Positions 1 to 7,702 of a stretch of 44,635 bases of DNA are shown here, piece after piece (the first letter of the stretch is position 1; each line of letters starts with the position of its first letter). The stretch is taken from contig JAOPYV010000123.1 in NCBI GenBank assembly GCA_025964435.1, forward strand, positions 1-44,635, in the 5' to 3' direction. This DNA is from Thermoleophilia bacterium (GTDB lineage Bacteria > Actinomycetota > Thermoleophilia > Gaiellales > SKUG01). Made by a program: the position numbers and the translations under genes. The notes under the pieces are model-generated. The model did no database searches. It was not told the origin of the DNA and saw nothing but the letters and a program-made list of their open reading frames with translations.

Positions 1-523
1 CGATCTGGCGGCCGGCCTTGTCGAGCAGGATCGGTGGCGGGATGGTGACGTTCGGGCCGAAGCGTACGGCGCCGCCCTTGAGGAGGCGGGGGCGCGTCGC
101 GCCGGCGCCGGACAGCTGCCAGCGCCACGTTCGCACGCCCTGGCGGCGTTGCACGACGATGTACTCCTTGATCGTGCCGGTGCCTTGGTTGCTGACGACC
201 TCGAAGCCGGGGGCGACGTAGCGCACGCCGCGCTTGTAGAAGGCGGCGCGAGTATTCGGGGCACCGAGCATCTTCCAGGATGCGGCGCCGCGCGAGGTAC
301 GAATCTGGACGGCGCCATCGAGCCGCGATGGATAGCGAACGGCTGCTGACGCCGGCTGTCGCTTCACCTTGGGGCCGAGGCCGGTGACGGTCCACGGAAT
401 CGCCTTGGCGACCGGCTTCGGCGCAGGCTTCGACCGTCCCAGCGCATCTTGCGCCGAAACGAACGAAATGACGCAGATCGCTGCGATGAGCAGCGCTCGT
501 GCGTGAATGCCTGCTTTCCTCAT
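1..523 (-). CDS. Secreted protein of unknown function, N-terminal part (runs off left edge)
   Basis: Reading leftward from the ATG at 521-523, the frame is open to the window edge for about 174 codons. The first 25 or so residues form a signal peptide (Arg-Lys start, hydrophobic stretch LLIAAICVISFVSA, likely cut after the SA). The exported part has a Pro/Lys-rich linker and then a beta-rich region with aromatic and charged alternation (for example KEYIVVQRR and TWRWQLSG). That pattern recalls large actinobacterial surface proteins, but I do not recognise a named domain. The gene is divergent from flagellin across a 200-base gap, so a link to motility or the cell surface is possible but unproven. 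Its C-terminus lies outside the window. Confidence 0.6.
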   Translation of the reverse strand, partial: MRKAGIHARALLIAAICVISFVSAQDALGRSKPAPKPVAKAIPWTVTGLGPKVKRQPASAAVRYPSRLDGAVQIRTSRGAASWKMLGAPNTRAAFYKRGVRYVAPGFEVVSNQGTGTIKEYIVVQRRQGVRTWRWQLSGAGATRPRLLKGGAVRFGPNVTIPPPILLDKAGRQI

Positions 524-618
524 GTGTAGTGGATCGGCATACCCTGCAATCTGCTGAAGATGAAGTAGTGAACGTGGCCAAGTGGCCCATTGAACCTTCC
601 GAGAAGACGGGTTCGTGC

Positions 619-646
619 TCAAGAGCCGAGTGAAGTTAGCCGATTG
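619..646 (+). promoter_or_regulatory. Candidate sigma-28 (FliA) promoter of flagellin
   Basis: The intergenic sequence has CTCAAGA (618-624), 15 bases, then CCGAT within GCCGATTG (639-646). FliA-type promoters have TAAA or CTCAAG-like -35 and GCCGATAA -10 elements about 15 bases apart. The same pair stands before the GGDEF/HD-GYP gene at 1963-1992. The leader to the flagellin frame would be about 75 bases. Seen directly: the motif. Inferred: its function. Confidence 0.4.
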
Positions 647-753
647 CAAACGACATATGCCGTGTTGGTGATTCCGCAAAGGGTGGGGAGTTGCTGTACG
701 GCACCGGTCATGGAAGGCCGTGAACGATCAGGATTGGTCACAACATCGATGCC

Positions 754-771
754 GTGACGGCTCACCGTCAC
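754..771 (+). repeat. 18-base palindrome at the first flagellin codons
   Basis: GTGACGG-CTCA-CCGTCAC is a perfect inverted repeat with 7-base arms lying on the codons that start the callable flagellin frame. It could be an operator, a small hairpin near the start codon, or chance in GC-rich code. No regulator is identified. Confidence 0.35.
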
Positions 772-1545
772 GCGCTTGGGGCGTCAGGTCGCCTCGAGCA
801 ATCCATGCAGCGCCTGTCGAGTGGGCTGCGCATCAATAGTGCGCGCGATGACGCGGCTGGCCTGGGCATTTCCGAACGGCTCCGTGGCCAGATCCGCGGC
901 CTGGAGCAGGCCGACCGGAACATCCAGGATGGCATCTCCCTGCTCCAGACGATGGATGGTGTGCTGAACGAGGTGCACTCGATCCTGCAGCGCGCGCGGG
1001 AGCTCGCGGTGCAGCGCAACAATGGCGGGATCGGCACCCAGGCGAAGAATGCGATCAAGAGCGAGTTCCTGGCGCTCTGTGCCGAGATCGGTCGGATCGA
1101 AGGGTCGACCCAGTTCAACGGGATCCCGCTGCTGCAGAATGCGTCGGCGGTGCTGACGTTGCAGGTGGGCGCCAACGACGGGGAGATGATCACGATCTCG
1201 CTCGTCGACCTGATCGGCGGCGGCGCGGGCAGCCTGGTTCGACCGAACACGTTCTTCACCGTCTCCTGGAATGACGCGGACCTCGCCGGGTTCGACCTGC
1301 ACATCGACGACGTGGCGACGGCCCGTGGTCGACTGGGGGCGATCCAGAACCGGTTGGAGTACGCGCTGTCCGCCAACCAGAACACGCGTGAGAACCTCAT
1401 GGGAGCGGAGTCTCGAATTCGTGACGTCGACGTCGCGTCCGAGATGAGTAACTACGTGCGCACGAAGATCCTGCAGCAGGGCGCGACAGCGATGTTGGCG
1501 CAGGCGAACCAGGCGCCGCGGAACGTGCTGTCGCTGCTGCGCTGA
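754..1545 (+). CDS. Flagellin (short form), start region possibly disrupted
   Basis: Filament subunit of the bacterial flagellum, exported by the flagellar type III system. The conserved N-terminal D0/D1 region is clear (SMQRLSSGLRINSARDDAAG, IQDGISLLQTMDG), as is the C-terminal one (ESRIRDVDVASEMSNYV, ending QAPRNVLSLLR). The variable middle is very short, so the protein is little more than the conserved core. The listed start is GTG 754, but flagellin-like sequence continues upstream in the same frame (TIRIGHNIDAV from 724) until a TGA at 721. Flagellins normally begin M-x-I-x-x-N, so about ten conserved residues would be lost with the GTG 754 start. The bases GTGAACG at 720-726 suggest an extra A at the original GTG start, or else a non-standard ACG/ATC start behind GGAAGG (712-717). 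The gene is convergent with the next gene, one base apart. Confidence 0.88.
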   Translation: MTAHRHALGASGRLEQSMQRLSSGLRINSARDDAAGLGISERLRGQIRGLEQADRNIQDGISLLQTMDGVLNEVHSILQRARELAVQRNNGGIGTQAKNAIKSEFLALCAEIGRIEGSTQFNGIPLLQNASAVLTLQVGANDGEMITISLVDLIGGGAGSLVRPNTFFTVSWNDADLAGFDLHIDDVATARGRLGAIQNRLEYALSANQNTRENLMGAESRIRDVDVASEMSNYVRTKILQQGATAMLAQANQAPRNVLSLLR

Positions 1546-1546
1546 C

Positions 1547-1861
1547 TCACGCGCGCGGGCGTCGACCACCAAGTGCCGCGCCTGCGGCGGTCCCGGCGGC
1601 AAGGCCGAGGATCGAGCAGCCGGCGAAGCCTGCCGCGGCGCCCGGTACTCCGTGGCGCGCTGCCCGCGTGCCGGGCCAGATGAACACCTGTGCGGTGCCG
1701 ACGATGCCGGCCAGCAGCAGTGGAAGGCCGCCGCGACGCAGCGCGTCCCGCGTCGACTCCTGGTCGGCCCGGACCTGGTCGCCGACGATCCGGCCAGTCG
1801 CGATGGTCACCGCGATGCACGCCACGACGCGGGCGCTCGTCAGCACGGAACTTGCCTGCAT
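1547..1861 (-). CDS. Small membrane protein, unknown function
   Basis: A 104-residue protein. The start at 1861 is chosen because AGGAG lies six bases before it, while the longer upstream frame is Pro/Ala-rich with no ribosome site. It has three or so hydrophobic segments: an N-terminal one (VVACIAVTIATGRIV), a central one (LPLLLAGIVGTAQVFIW) and a C-terminal Gly/Ala-rich one (AAGFAGCSILGLAAGTAAGAAL), with a basic tail GGRRPRA. No family is recognised. It is tail to tail with flagellin, so shared regulation is unlikely. Confidence 0.6.
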   Translation of the reverse strand: MQASSVLTSARVVACIAVTIATGRIVGDQVRADQESTRDALRRGGLPLLLAGIVGTAQVFIWPGTRAARHGVPGAAAGFAGCSILGLAAGTAAGAALGGRRPRA

Positions 1862-1962
1862 CGTCGCTCCTGCTCTCGGTCGAGGGGTCGCCTGACTATC
1901 GCCCGCGGGCACTGCTTGGGTTCCAGTGGGGGCCACTTGGCCCAGTGCAGCCACGCTGAGTC

Positions 1963-1992
1963 CTCAAGAAAGTACCGACTCCTGACCGATAG
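1963..1992 (+). promoter_or_regulatory. Candidate sigma-28 promoter of the GGDEF/HD-GYP gene
   Basis: CTCAAGA (1963-1969), 16 bases, then ACCGATAG (1985-1992). This is nearly the same as the element before flagellin. The -10 part ends nine bases before the ATG at 2002, so the transcript would be leaderless or nearly so. Function is inferred. Confidence 0.4.
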
Positions 1993-2001
1993 GGCCGGCG
2001 A

Positions 2002-3882
2002 ATGCCCATGCGAGATCGACAGGTAGTGCAGCGAGCCCTCTCCGTACTCGGGCCGATGGCCCCTGTCGCGCTGGCGTTGATCCTCGTCTTTGTCTGCTTT
2101 GTCGCCATCTCGACAGCGCTCGCGACCAGCCGGAGCACCGACGTCGTGGACAGGTCGTCGAAGCTGGACAGGCTGTACACGGCCGCCCGTGAGGCAGTCG
2201 CAGTGGAGGCGCGCGCGGAGACGACCTACAGCGCGCGACCGGACGCACTGCTCCGCGACGAATACAACTCCGCCGCGGCGCAGCTGACGGCAGTGCTCGA
2301 GCAGCTCGAGGCGACCGGCGGTCGGGACCGTGCGACGGCTCGCCGGATCGCCGACATGCATCGGGAGTACCTTCAGGTGGCCGCCCGGCGCTTCGCCGCG
2401 ATCGATCGTGGAGCGGGTGCGGGGACCCAGGTCGCTGACGCGCGCCACACGGCGCGTCTGTACGACGAGGTTCGATCGGCCGTGGATTCCGCCGCGGCGG
2501 TGCACCGACAGGAAGCGACGGGCAGCCTCCAGGAGCTGCGGGAGTCGAGCCGCTTCGTCGCGCGGTGGGTGCCGATCATGGGCAGCGTCGGCATGGTCCT
2601 CGTGGTCTTCTTCTGCGCAATCATGTTCTGGTACCGCCGGCTCGTGCAGCAGTCGACCGCGCGCGAGATCGCGCGCCTGGAGGCGGCAGCCTTCCTCGAC
2701 AACCTGACGGGGCTCCACAACCACCGTGCGCTGCACGAGACGTTGCCCGTGGTTGCCGCGCAGGCGCACGCCGCAGGCGAGGCGCTCGCGCTCATGGCCG
2801 TGGACCTCGATGGCCTCAAGCTCGTCAATGACACGCGCGGCCACCACCAGGGCGATGAATTGATCCGACGCCTTGCCGATGGACTTCGGGCGACGATGCC
2901 CGAGGGTGGTACAGCGTTCCGCATCGGAGGGGACGAGTTCGTCGTCCTGCTCGAGGGCAACGCGGCGGTCGACGCGTACCACTACTCGCAGGATCTCCAG
3001 GCGCACCTGAACCCGCCCGTCACTGGCATCCATGCACGTATCGTGGAGGAGGTGACCCTCGTCACCGTCGGGGTCACCGACCTCGCAGCCGCGAATGGCC
3101 GGCCGGACCTGCTGCTGCAGCGCGCCGACCTGGCGCTGCTCGAGGCCAAGAAGCTCGGCCATCGTGGATTGATCTGGGCGGCGGGCATGGAAGCGATAGC
3201 CGTCGACAGCGGGCAGACGATCGACCAGCGTCGATTCCTCGCGACGGCGCTCGCGAAGGCGGTCGACGCCAAGGACTCCTACACGCGAAGCCACTGCGAG
3301 ACGGTCGCACAGCTCTGCGTCCTCATCGCCGAGCAGCTCGGGCTCGATGGCGACGAGACCGAGCGGCTGCGCCTGGCTGGGCTGATGCACGACGTCGGCA
3401 AGATCGGCGTGCCCGACTCGATCCTGCAGAAGCCGGATCGCCTGACCGACGAGGAGTTCGAGCAGATGCGCTCGCACAGCACTCTCGGCGCCAGCATCGT
3501 CGCCGCAGCGCAGCTCACCGAGGAGTCGACGTGGGTGCGCCACCACCATGAGCGGGTCGATGGCATGGGGTATCCCGATGGCCTGGCCGGCGACGAGATC
3601 CCGCTCCAGTCACGCATCATCTTCGTCGCGGATGCCTTCGAGGCGATCACCTCCGACCGGCCGTACCGGCTGGGGCGTCCGGCATCCGAGGCGCTCGAGG
3701 AGCTCGAGCGCTGTGCGGGGACCCAGTTCGATCCGGCCTGCGTCGCGGCCCTGCAGCAGGCATTGCAGCATGCGGGGCCGAATGCTGTGGTGCCAGCGTC
3801 TGTCGCGTTGGCGCGGAGTCGTCGAGCCCTCGAGCTCGACACCGCTGCCAGTACGGACACCGAGGAGCGACGAGCAGCATGA
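2002..3882 (+). CDS. Membrane-bound GGDEF and HD-GYP cyclic-di-GMP protein
   Basis: A 626-residue signalling protein that may both make and break cyclic-di-GMP. Transmembrane helix at about 19-41, an extracytoplasmic helical sensor region 42-188, a second helix 190-210, a GGDEF domain 228-390 and an HD-GYP domain 405-600. The GGDEF signature is intact (309-313) and the HD pair (463-464, HDVGKIGVP) and GYP (523-525) are intact, so both activities are plausible. The usual RxxD inhibitory site before GGDEF is missing (PEGG instead). The start is ATG 2002 or 2008. Its stop overlaps the next ATG (ATGA), so it is translationally coupled to the solute-binding protein, which suggests that ligand sensing and the second messenger are linked. 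The shared promoter motif with flagellin fits motility control. Confidence 0.93.
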   Translation: MPMRDRQVVQRALSVLGPMAPVALALILVFVCFVAISTALATSRSTDVVDRSSKLDRLYTAAREAVAVEARAETTYSARPDALLRDEYNSAAAQLTAVLEQLEATGGRDRATARRIADMHREYLQVAARRFAAIDRGAGAGTQVADARHTARLYDEVRSAVDSAAAVHRQEATGSLQELRESSRFVARWVPIMGSVGMVLVVFFCAIMFWYRRLVQQSTAREIARLEAAAFLDNLTGLHNHRALHETLPVVAAQAHAAGEALALMAVDLDGLKLVNDTRGHHQGDELIRRLADGLRATMPEGGTAFRIGGDEFVVLLEGNAAVDAYHYSQDLQAHLNPPVTGIHARIVEEVTLVTVGVTDLAAANGRPDLLLQRADLALLEAKKLGHRGLIWAAGMEAIAVDSGQTIDQRRFLATALAKAVDAKDSYTRSHCETVAQLCVLIAEQLGLDGDETERLRLAGLMHDVGKIGVPDSILQKPDRLTDEEFEQMRSHSTLGASIVAAAQLTEESTWVRHHHERVDGMGYPDGLAGDEIPLQSRIIFVADAFEAITSDRPYRLGRPASEALEELERCAGTQFDPACVAALQQALQHAGPNAVVPASVALARSRRALELDTAASTDTEERRAA

Positions 3883-4733
3883 GCACAGCGCCATTCCGGG
3901 CACGACGAACGACCACCACGGTGGCGATGGTCCTGCTGGCTTCGACGATGGCCATCACAGGCTGCGGTGGCGACGATTCGGCTCCCGTCGCGAAGCGCGT
4001 CGTGCAGCTGCAGGCGCCGGCGACGCTGGTGGCGGACGACGCGCTGACCTTCTGCAGCGACATCGGCTACCCGCCCATGGAGTTCGACGACGAGGGGACG
4101 CCAGCTGGCGCGGACATCGAGATCGGGCAGCGGCTCGCGAAGCTGATGGACGTCTCGGCCGCGTTCGTGAACACGCCCTTCGACGATGTCCTCACCGACC
4201 TGGACGACGGCGCATGCGATGCCGTCATCAGCAGCCTCACCAACACGGCGGAGCGGCGCGAGCTCGTGCACTTCGTGAACTACCTCGAAGTCGGGCAGAG
4301 CCTGATGGTGGAGACGAGCAATCCGAGCGACATCGAAGGCCTCGACGACCTCGGCGGCAAGCGCGTGGCCGTCCAGGCCGGGACGACGAACGAGGAGTTC
4401 CTGCGGGGGCATGCGAAGGATGTCGACGGCACGCCGCCGGTCATCACGCCATTCGCCAAGGACACGGACGCCACGGCAGCGCTCAAGACGGGCCGCGTCG
4501 ACGCCTACTTCGGTGACTCCCCGGTCGTGGCGTACCACATCGGTCAGGAGGCGCTGACCTATGCCTTCGCCGGTGATGCGATCAACTCCGAGCCGATCGG
4601 CATCGCCGTCCGGCACGACGACACCAAGCTCCGCGCGGAGCTGCAACGCGGCATCGAGGCGATGTACGACGACGGCTCGATGGACCGAATCCTGCGTCGC
4701 TGGAAGCTCGACGACTTCGCGATCGCGGGCTGA
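3879..4733 (+). CDS. Family 3 solute-binding lipoprotein
   Basis: A 284-residue extracellular solute-binding protein of the amino-acid type (SBP_bac_3). A lipobox ITGC places the acylated cysteine at residue 29. The family core is visible: IGYPPMEFDDEG, GADIEIGQRLAKLM, FDDVLTDLDDGACDAVISS, a hinge motif LGGKRVAVQAGTT, and DAYFGDSP near the C-terminus. No permease or ATPase gene is nearby. Because it overlaps the GGDEF/HD-GYP gene by four bases, it may act as the periplasmic ligand sensor of that protein rather than as part of a transporter. That role is inference. The ligand is unknown. Confidence 0.88.
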   Translation: MSTAPFRARRTTTTVAMVLLASTMAITGCGGDDSAPVAKRVVQLQAPATLVADDALTFCSDIGYPPMEFDDEGTPAGADIEIGQRLAKLMDVSAAFVNTPFDDVLTDLDDGACDAVISSLTNTAERRELVHFVNYLEVGQSLMVETSNPSDIEGLDDLGGKRVAVQAGTTNEEFLRGHAKDVDGTPPVITPFAKDTDATAALKTGRVDAYFGDSPVVAYHIGQEALTYAFAGDAINSEPIGIAVRHDDTKLRAELQRGIEAMYDDGSMDRILRRWKLDDFAIAG

Positions 4734-4736
4734 CGG

Positions 4737-5666
4737 ATGCGCATCCTCGTCAGCGGTGCCGGAGGACTGATCGGGGCGGAGCTCGTCCGAACCCTCCGTG
4801 AGCGTGGCGACGAGGTCGGGGCACTCGTGCGCGGCGAGCCGTCGGGCGCGCTCGACGTGCGCTGGGACCCGGCCGCTGGAACGATCGATCGTGCGGCGTT
4901 GGCCGAGGGCCGATTCGACGCCGTCGCCCACCTGGCCGGCGAGACGATCGCCGGACGCTGGACCGCCGACAAGCGACGCCGGATCATGGACAGTCGCGTC
5001 AATGGCACGACGCTGCTCGCCGAGGCGATCGCACAGCTGGAGCAGCCGCCCACGGCGTTGATCTGCGCGAGCGCGACGGGTATCTACGGGGATCGCGGCG
5101 AGGAGCTGCTGGTCGACGGCGCAGCTCCTGGCGATGGGTTCCTCGCAGACGTCTGCGTCGCATGGGAAGCGGCCGCCGAACCCGCTCGTGCGGCAGGGAT
5201 CCGCACCGCGCACCTGCGGATGTGTGCGGTGCAGTCACCGCGAGGCGGCGCGCTCAAGGCGCAGCTGCTCCCCTTCAAGCTGGGGCTGGGCGGACCGATC
5301 GCCGGCGGCAGGCAGTGGGCGCCGTGGGTCGGATTGACCGAGGCGGTGCGCATCTGGTGCTTCGCGCTCGACGACGACCGCGTCGCGGGACCGATCAACG
5401 CGATCGGCCCGACGCCGGCACGCAACCGCGACTACGTCAGGGCGCTCGGGCGCGTGCTGCATCGACCGACCGTGCTGCCCACGCCGACGCCGCTGCTGCG
5501 ACTGGCGATGGGCGACGTCATCGATTCGCTGCTCGTCTACAGCCAGAAGGTCGTGCCGTCCCGACTCGAGGGGCTCGGCTATGAGTTCCTGGACCGCACC
5601 ATCGTGCAGGCGCTCGAGCGCGAGATTCGCGGCGAGCCTCGAGGTCGCGACCGGGCTCGCGGCTAG
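4737..5666 (+). CDS. TIGR01777-type NAD-dependent epimerase (YfcH-like)
   Basis: A 309-residue short-chain epimerase. The N-terminal nucleotide-binding motif is GAGGLIGAEL. The family-typical HLAGETIAGRWT and SRVNGTTLLAEAI follow, then SATGIYGDRGEE, where the catalytic Tyr would sit. The C-terminal part (PTPLLRLAMGD through LVYSQKVVPSRLEGLGYEF) matches the DUF1731 tail of this family. Its substrate is not known in general. It lies four bases after the solute-binding protein and is probably the last gene of that operon. Confidence 0.88.
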   Translation: MRILVSGAGGLIGAELVRTLRERGDEVGALVRGEPSGALDVRWDPAAGTIDRAALAEGRFDAVAHLAGETIAGRWTADKRRRIMDSRVNGTTLLAEAIAQLEQPPTALICASATGIYGDRGEELLVDGAAPGDGFLADVCVAWEAAAEPARAAGIRTAHLRMCAVQSPRGGALKAQLLPFKLGLGGPIAGGRQWAPWVGLTEAVRIWCFALDDDRVAGPINAIGPTPARNRDYVRALGRVLHRPTVLPTPTPLLRLAMGDVIDSLLVYSQKVVPSRLEGLGYEFLDRTIVQALEREIRGEPRGRDRARG

Positions 5667-5669
5667 CAT
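5664..5669 (+). promoter_or_regulatory. Candidate -10 element for a leaderless methyltransferase mRNA
   Basis: TAGCAT ends seven bases before the ATG at 5677, within the tail of the epimerase gene. The same geometry recurs before several genes here. No clear -35 is visible. Confidence 0.4.
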
Positions 5670-5676
5670 CTGCTGC

Positions 5677-7317
5677 ATGGGAGTCGTCCAGCAGCGCATC
5701 GCCGACGTCGCGGAGGCCGTGCGACTGGCGCAGCTGCCGCCCGACGTCGCCGTCGACCTGCTCGCGGGCATCGTCGAGCCACGGAGCGATGCGACCCAGC
5801 GCCGGAGTGACGGCTCCTTCTTCACGGCTCCCGACGTCGCGATCTGGCTGACCCGCCGGGCAATTGGGGCGACGCTGCTGGAGCTGCTCGACGCACCGGC
5901 CGGCGACATCGACGCAGCGCTGGCCGACGGCGCCGACCTGACGCGCATCGTGGGCGATCGAGCCATGACGTCGGCGGCACATGCTGCCGCCGCGTCCCGC
6001 CTCGCCGAGCTGCGCGTGCTGGATCCGTCCTGCGGTGCAGGCGCCTTCCTCGTCGCGGCGTGGGGCGCGCTCGTGGAGCTGCAGGGGGTACTGGACGGCG
6101 CAGCGCGCGTGCTCGGTATCACGCCCGGGGCGCGCGTGCGACCCGCGCAGCTGCTCGGCGTCGATCGTGATCCGGATGCGATCGCTGCGTGTGCGGCAAC
6201 GCTCGCGATCGTCACCGGCGCGAGCGGCACGGCGCAGCTGACGTGCGCCGACTCGATCGACGCAGGCGCACTGCCCGCGGCTGACATCGTCGTGGGGAAT
6301 CCCCCCTTCGTGCGGGCAGCCGCTGCGCGGAGCGCCGGGGACCTGCGCACGGCGCAGGTGCCGAACATGTCCGCCTGGATCGTGGAGCGCGCGCTCGAGG
6401 TGCTTCGGCCGAATGGACGCATCGCGATGGTGCTGCCGATCTCGACGATCTGCACGAGCGCGTTCGAGCCGGCGCGTGCGGCGTGGCGTGCCAGCTGCGA
6501 CCGCGTGCACGTCAGTAGCTTCGACACGATCCCCGCATCGCTGTTTCCCGGCGTCGTGCAGCGTCTTGCGCTGGTCGAGGGGCATCGTCGGGTCGACGAA
6601 GGCGCCACCGCGGATGCCTGGCACGTGTCGCGCTATCACCGGTGGGCGGCAGCCGAGCGGCCGGGCCTGTTGGACCGGGTACGCCACGTCGCCATGCCCG
6701 CGCCGGGCGACGGAGGCTCGTTGCCCAAGGTCGGATCACCCATCGAGCTCGCTCTGCTCGCGCAGGTGCGACGGCATGCGCCGGCGGGTCGCTTCCTCAC
6801 CTCGGCGGGCGCTGGCGGTGACAACGTCCTCCACTACAAGCGCCGCTGGTCCTACTTCCTGCTCTTCACGGACTTCGTGCCGCCGATTTGGGACGCACAG
6901 GGCGAGCCCCGCACGCCGTCGGAGTTCAAGACGCTGCACGTGGTGCCCGAGCTCGACGCGCGCGTGCTGCTGGCGCTCTACTCAAGCACCCTGTTCTGGT
7001 GGTACTTCGCCGTCTTCACCGACAACCGGAACGTGAACCTGCGCGACCTCCGGGCCTTCCCGGTTCCGGAGATCGACCGGGAGCGCGCAGCTCGTCTCGC
7101 GACGCTGGGGGACGAGCTGATGGTCGCGCTCCGCGCCTGCTCCGAGGTGCGCACCTGCACGTACCGGTCGATCGGCACGATCCGCAACACGTACTTCCGC
7201 CAAGGCGCTACGCGGCCGGTGCTGGATCGCATCGACGAAGAGCTCGCGGCGGCCTACGGCCTCGACGATGCGCAGCTCGACTTCCTGCTCGGGTTCGAAC
7301 GCCGCTTCCGCTCGTAG
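5677..7317 (+). CDS. Solitary N6-adenine DNA methyltransferase (Eco57I/TaqI-like)
   Basis: A 546-residue DNA methyltransferase. ATG 5677 is chosen over the upstream ATG 5581, which overlaps the epimerase by 86 bases; a TAGCAT hexamer precedes 5677. Motif X region SFFTAPDVAIWLTRR (47-61), SAM-binding motif I LDPSCGAGAFLV (115-126), an acidic residue at D163, and catalytic motif IV NPPF (208-211). The C-terminal third (DNRNVNLRDLRAFPVPE) matches the target-recognition part of type IIG enzymes. No nuclease domain is present at the N-terminus and no restriction gene lies beside it, so it is either an orphan methylase or the modification arm of a system whose other parts lie elsewhere. NPPF and the domain order make adenine the likely target base. 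Confidence 0.88.
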   Translation: MGVVQQRIADVAEAVRLAQLPPDVAVDLLAGIVEPRSDATQRRSDGSFFTAPDVAIWLTRRAIGATLLELLDAPAGDIDAALADGADLTRIVGDRAMTSAAHAAAASRLAELRVLDPSCGAGAFLVAAWGALVELQGVLDGAARVLGITPGARVRPAQLLGVDRDPDAIAACAATLAIVTGASGTAQLTCADSIDAGALPAADIVVGNPPFVRAAAARSAGDLRTAQVPNMSAWIVERALEVLRPNGRIAMVLPISTICTSAFEPARAAWRASCDRVHVSSFDTIPASLFPGVVQRLALVEGHRRVDEGATADAWHVSRYHRWAAAERPGLLDRVRHVAMPAPGDGGSLPKVGSPIELALLAQVRRHAPAGRFLTSAGAGGDNVLHYKRRWSYFLLFTDFVPPIWDAQGEPRTPSEFKTLHVVPELDARVLLALYSSTLFWWYFAVFTDNRNVNLRDLRAFPVPEIDRERAARLATLGDELMVALRACSEVRTCTYRSIGTIRNTYFRQGATRPVLDRIDEELAAAYGLDDAQLDFLLGFERRFRS

Positions 7318-7338
7318 CGTCGCAGCCGCGTACCAGTG

Positions 7339-7674
7339 TCAGTCGGTGGTGGCGCTGATGATGTCGAAGGCGACCGACTCGCAGATCAGCAGCAGCGCGG
7401 TCGTCGGCGTGCGCAGCGCCCAGGGCAGCTGCCACCCCGTGCCCCGGCGGTTCGCGACCTGCTGCAGTGCGGGCGCCGCCAGCAGCGTGAAGATGCACGC
7501 CCAGCGCGCGTAGACGAAGACCAGTGCCCATCGCTCGTCGAGCGCGCGGGCGATCGGTACGGCGACCAGGGCAGCGAGTGCCGTGATCGTGAGGGACACC
7601 GCCAGCAGCTCCCACGCTGCGCGTCGGAAGGGGCGAGGCGTGCCGGCTGGAGCGACGTCGACGAACTCGGTCAT
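7339..7674 (-). CDS. Small multi-pass membrane protein
   Basis: 111 residues with about three hydrophobic segments (LLAVSLTITALAALVAVPI, ALVFVYARWACIFTLLAAPAL, TTALLLICESVAFDIIS). No family is recognised. It starts 28 bases after the metallophosphoesterase stop in the same direction, so it is probably the last gene of that leftward operon. Confidence 0.65.
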   Translation of the reverse strand: MTEFVDVAPAGTPRPFRRAAWELLAVSLTITALAALVAVPIARALDERWALVFVYARWACIFTLLAAPALQQVANRRGTGWQLPWALRTPTTALLLICESVAFDIISATTD

Positions 7675-7702
7675 GTGCGGATCCTACTTGCCGATGGCCG
7701 GG

